64,000 nt of DNA from Syntrophobacter sp963666995 (GTDB taxonomy: Bacteria; Desulfobacterota; Syntrophobacteria; Syntrophobacterales; Syntrophobacteraceae), in NCBI GenBank assembly GCA_963666995.1, contig OY762941.1:3038001-3102000 (forward strand), given 5' to 3'. Shown here one piece after another: positions 61,120 through 64,000 of this stretch. A program made the position numbers and the translations under genes. Below the pieces are notes generated by a model, which saw only the letters and a program-made list of their open reading frames with translations, was not told where the DNA came from and made no database searches. The first letter of the stretch is position 1. Every line of letters starts with the position of its first letter.

Positions 61120-62811
61120 CTATTTGGATTCGGACTTCGCTTTTATGCCCTTCCATTGCGTGAATGATATGAAGCCGCCCGTGAGGGATCGGACCTTGAA
61201 TCCGTTCTGGGCCAGGATCCTCGCGGCATAGTAGGACCGTTGGCCGACGCGGCAGTGGGTCCATATTTCACGGTCTCTGGGCAGTTCGTCCATCCTGGAG
61301 CGCAGGTCGTTCAGCGGAATGTTGACGGCTTTGTCGATGTGGCCTTTGTCGAATTCCGAGACGTCCCGCACATCGAGAACCAGGGCATCCGTACTGTCCA
61401 TCTCTTCCCACTGGGCTACGCGGACATCTCCACGGACTATATTGGAAGCGGCCATTCCCGCCATATTAACGGCGTCTTTTGCGGAACCGAACTGCGGAGC
61501 GTAGCAAAGTTCGGCTTCCTCGAGGTCGAAGACGGTTCCACGGTTTTGAATCGCCATCGATATCACGTCGATGCGCTTTTCCACGCCTTCTTTCCCGACC
61601 GCCTGCGCTCCGATGATCCGTCCGTTCTCTTTCGAGAAAATGAGCTTCAGGGCGATTAGCTTAGCCCCCGGAAAATAGGCGGCATGATGTCCGGGATGCA
61701 GGTAAATCTTTTCGTATTCCGAGGTTTTTCCCCCCCACAGTCCCAGCCTTTTAAGGGTTTTTTCACTGGGACCGGTGGAGGCGATCGTCAGGTCGAAGAT
61801 GCCGCAGACGGCCGTCCCCTGGACTCCCCTGAATGTTCTGTCTCTTCCCATGATGGCATCCGCCGCGATGCGCCCCTGCCGGTTCGCAGGCCCCGCAAGC
61901 GGAATGAGGGTCCATTCGCCGGTAATGAAATCCCGGACTTCAACCGCATCTCCTATGGCCCAGATCTTGGGGTCGCTCGTGACCATCCGGTCGTTTACCC
62001 TGATGCCGCCCCACTCTCCGATCTGCAGTCCGGCGTCGCGGGCAAGTTTTGTCTCGGGGCGTACTCCGATGGCGAGAATGACGATATCCGCCTCCTCGCT
62101 TCCCCCTGATTGAAGATGGATGGAAATGGCTCCGTTCGGCAGCTTTTCGAAGCCCGCCGCCGCCTCTCCAAGGCGGAGCGAAACGCCCTGCTTCTTCAGT
62201 TCTTCATGCACCTGAGACATCATTTCGACGTCCATTACGGGCATGACCTGGTCCTGCATTTCAACGATCGTCACGTTGAGCCCGAGTTTTACCAGGTTTT
62301 CGGTCATTTCGAGACCGATGAACCCACCTCCCACCACAACCGCGCGCTTTGCACCGAATTGCGTGATCCATTCCTTGATCTGTCTGCTGTCCAGTATGTT
62401 TCTTATGGTAAAAATGCCGGGCAGGCCGACTCCAGGAATGGGAGGCTTTATGGGGGATGCGCCGGGGGACAGGACCAGGGCGTCATACTTCTCACGATAC
62501 TTTTTGCCGTCCGTGAGGTCTTCGATTTCTACTTCGCTCTTTTCGCGATCGATTGACTTCACCTCTGAATTGAGACGCACATCGATAGTGAAGCGCTTCC
62601 TGAAGAGTTCCGGACTTGCCACCAGGAGGGCTTCTTCTTTTTTTATGACGTTCCCCACGTAATAGGGCAATCCGCAATTGGCAAAGGAAACGAAGGGTCC
62701 CTTCTCAAAGAGGATAATTTCAGCCTCTTCCGAGAGTCTTCTGGCCCGCGCGGCACACGAAGCGCCACCAGCCACTCCCCCAACAATGAGAATACGCTTA
62801 CCGGATTTCAT
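61120..62811 (-). CDS. CoA-disulfide reductase/NADH oxidase with C-terminal rhodanese domain (CoADR-RHD)
   Basis: A 563-residue flavoprotein. FAD site: RILIVGGVAGGASCAARARRL. The redox-active Cys lies in SFANCGLPYY, the position of the CoA-disulfide cysteine. NAD site: AVVVGGGFIGLEMTENL. FAD contact: IWAIGDAVEV. The last 100 residues are a rhodanese domain (DALVLDVRDVSEFDKGHIDKAVNIPLNDL) with the active Cys in THCRVGQRSYYAA. CoADR-RHD enzymes reduce CoA disulfides, persulfides or polysulfide and are known from sulfur-metabolising anaerobes. The start follows GAGGAAGAC. It is monocistronic, with a hairpin behind it. Confidence 0.95.
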   Translation of the reverse strand: MKSGKRILIVGGVAGGASCAARARRLSEEAEIILFEKGPFVSFANCGLPYYVGNVIKKEEALLVASPELFRKRFTIDVRLNSEVKSIDREKSEVEIEDLTDGKKYREKYDALVLSPGASPIKPPIPGVGLPGIFTIRNILDSRQIKEWITQFGAKRAVVVGGGFIGLEMTENLVKLGLNVTIVEMQDQVMPVMDVEMMSQVHEELKKQGVSLRLGEAAAGFEKLPNGAISIHLQSGGSEEADIVILAIGVRPETKLARDAGLQIGEWGGIRVNDRMVTSDPKIWAIGDAVEVRDFITGEWTLIPLAGPANRQGRIAADAIMGRDRTFRGVQGTAVCGIFDLTIASTGPSEKTLKRLGLWGGKTSEYEKIYLHPGHHAAYFPGAKLIALKLIFSKENGRIIGAQAVGKEGVEKRIDVISMAIQNRGTVFDLEEAELCYAPQFGSAKDAVNMAGMAASNIVRGDVRVAQWEEMDSTDALVLDVRDVSEFDKGHIDKAVNIPLNDLRSRMDELPRDREIWTHCRVGQRSYYAARILAQNGFKVRSLTGGFISFTQWKGIKAKSESK

Positions 62812-63245
62812 GTCTTCCTCGTCCTGATTCTATAAGTTTTCGACAGGTTGATGCAAAACTCAGCTTTTCCATATTGACTCCACGGCCATGAAAATCCGCC
62901 GTATCTGCCAGGCTCGAAACGCTCTCCGTCAACCTTCCATCCTAAATTTTTACACTCCAGATCTGTGGAAGGCAAGGTGAAAAACCGTCCGGATACTCGC
63001 GGGCCGGAGACCGGAGCCGAGGTCCATGGAAGCGCTTTGACGCGCGCCTCGGCTTATCCATGCGGCTATGGTACCCCCATGCACCGGTTCTGCTGAGACG
63101 ATGGCTTTAATCCCTTCAAAGTCAGTTGAGTTGCATCGAACCAGAAGTCGGAAGCCTCGAACCCGAATCGGAGCCTGGGGGATGGTTGGAGAATCCGGTC
63201 GTGGTGGAAGTGGTGAGGTGGTGAAAAGCTCCGGGGTGGAACCGG
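62812..63245. other. Intergenic region without a supported gene
   Basis: About 430 bases upstream of the CoADR-rhodanese gene. A 139-codon minus-strand frame at 62950-63369 has no family resemblance and overlaps the small membrane protein gene, so it is not called. The first 60 bases next to 62811 are AT-richer and may hold the promoter. Confidence 0.35.
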
Positions 63246-63446
63246 TTACCGGTTCAGGAACCCTGCAACGATGAATGCCGCGACGCTGAAAGAAAAGAAA
63301 ACATAGCCGGCGAAGATCAGAAAAGAGGCCGCTCTGCGATGGCCTTCCCTGTTCTTTATCCTGAGCCACGTCCCGGCGGTGACAAGCAACGCCGCAACGA
63401 CTCCCGGAATGATCACCGTTTCACGTGCAAGAAAAAAAGACTGCAT
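63246..63446 (-). CDS. Small two-helix membrane protein
   Basis: A 66-residue protein with two hydrophobic helices, VIIPGVVAALLVTAGTWL and FLIFAGYVFFSFSVAAFIVAG, joined by a basic loop (RIKNREGHRRAAS). A GGGGGAG element lies upstream of the ATG at a long distance. The helix-loop-helix pattern with positive charges in the loop suggests a real protein, but I recognise no family. The stretch 63447-63730 holds nothing I can support. Confidence 0.5.
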   Translation of the reverse strand: MQSFFLARETVIIPGVVAALLVTAGTWLRIKNREGHRRAASFLIFAGYVFFSFSVAAFIVAGFLNR

Positions 63447-63730
63447 TGCTGTGGAGACTCCCCCATGTGTGTGGGGCCTGACGGCATCGCCCCGGCGCCC
63501 GTATCATCGTGACCGGCTTTCCCGCAGGTGCATGGACCGGCGGAACCGTGAACCCTCCGTGCCCCGGCCGTGGAGACCCCCATGCGTACATGCGGTGACC
63601 GGGGACGTCATTGCGGGGTGCACTCATACGAAAACACGGGTCACAAGCTGTGAAGCCGGCGGCTGCAGGGGTTATTGTCCACCGAGGGAAATGGAACCGA
63701 TCCGGCCGGGCGTTCGACGTGAGCCGGTCT

Positions 63731-64000
63731 CTATTTCAGTTCCGAGTATGCTTCCAGAAAATCGGATACGGAACTCCTGCAACCTCGCTCGAATGCCTTC
63801 ATGGCTTCCTCGTGCAGTATCTCGAGTGCTTCCCGCTTATAGTTGAGATACTCCTTCGAAGTCAACATCCCGAACCGGCGGGGACGGGACAGTTCAATGT
63901 CCATGACTTTACGCACTTTGGCCGGGCGGTTGCTCAGGACGATCAGCCTGTCCGCAAGAAAGATCGCTTCTTCAAGTTCTGATGTGACGAAAAGATTCGT
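63731..64000 (-). CDS. C-terminal part of a NitT/TauT-type ABC transporter ATPase (partial)
   Basis: The frame enters from beyond the right edge and gives 89 residues. It begins TNLFVTSELEEAIFLADRLI, which is the H-loop and D-loop-distal strand of an ABC ATPase, then VLSNRPAKVRKVMDIELSRPR, the typical ending of nitrate/sulfonate/taurine-type ATPases, then a helical tail. The canonical H-loop His (FVTH) is a Ser here (FVTS). Other family members also vary at this position, so this alone does not prove inactivity. It would be the second importer of this class in the window. Confidence 0.8.
   Translation of the reverse strand, partial: TNLFVTSELEEAIFLADRLIVLSNRPAKVRKVMDIELSRPRRFGMLTSKEYLNYKREALEILHEEAMKAFERGCRSSVSDFLEAYSELK

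Noticed and set aside
62950..63369. A 139-codon minus-strand frame
   Set aside because: Low-complexity Pro/Arg/Ser translation, overlapping a more plausible small membrane protein gene.

Overview
The window looks like a chromosomal segment of a GC-rich anaerobic Desulfobacterota (deltaproteobacterial) organism, most like the Syntrophobacterales or sulfate reducers. The grounds are gene content: an acyl-CoA dehydrogenase/ETF/FixCX oxidation operon under a sigma-54 regulator, a CoA transferase, a pterin-dependent methyltransferase, a NosL-type protein, an octaheme cytochrome, a CoA-disulfide reductase/rhodanese and a sulfate-type ABC importer. No rRNA, tRNA, CRISPR array, phage or complete insertion sequence was seen. 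The lineage is an inference from content, not from a marker gene.

Left part (1-18.3 kb): after the tail of an unknown gene comes a plus-strand operon of a NitT/TauT-type ABC importer, a radical SAM protein with Elp3-like cysteine spacing, and a small flavin-barrel protein. Next is a single gene joining a NosL copper-site domain to an outer-membrane barrel. A complete sulfate/thiosulfate importer operon (sbp-cysT-cysW-cysA) follows and ends at a clear terminator. On the minus strand lie a MucR-type regulator and a signalling pair: a 1549-residue hybrid kinase with a cytoplasmic ABC-type ligand-binding domain, and a REC-GGDEF cyclase.

Middle (18.3-41.8 kb): a glycine-rich secreted protein, an MFS carrier, a HAMP protein with a TauE/SafE exporter (bracketed by inverted repeat copies), and a UroD-family protein. 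Then comes the catabolic heart of the window, read on the minus strand from 36.8 kb: CoA transferase, 4-hydroxybutyryl-CoA dehydratase-like enzyme, acyl-CoA dehydrogenase, EtfB, EtfA, a FixC::EtfA chimeric remnant, FixC and FixX, followed by an MFS carrier and an outer-membrane porin-like protein. A good sigma-54 promoter and an upstream palindrome stand before the CoA transferase, and a PAS-AAA-HTH activator gene lies directly upstream. The simplest reading is uptake of an organic acid, activation by CoA transfer, dehydration or rearrangement, oxidation, and electron delivery to the quinone pool. To the right are a decayed GntR regulator, a glycerate 2-kinase and a methyltetrahydrofolate-type methyltransferase.

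Right part (41.8-64 kb): small orphan membrane or soluble genes, a MITE-like palindrome, a cysteine-rich secreted peptide and a pyruvate-kinase C-domain-like protein. Then come an unusual operon (exported PCMT-like methyltransferase, membrane spermidine-synthase-like protein, secreted hydrolase), an iron alcohol dehydrogenase, an EF-hand protein, an octaheme HEAT/TPR cytochrome, a DUF1254/1214 lipoprotein, a DUF2092/glycine-rich pair, a Spy-like protein, a CoADR-rhodanese, and the end of a second NitT/TauT-type ATPase that runs off the window.

Dispersed palindromic repeats at about 21.9-22.1, 23.9-24.2, 41.9-42.0, 44.3-44.4, 51.0 and 60.1 kb are the main non-coding feature. One copy shows a nested insertion.
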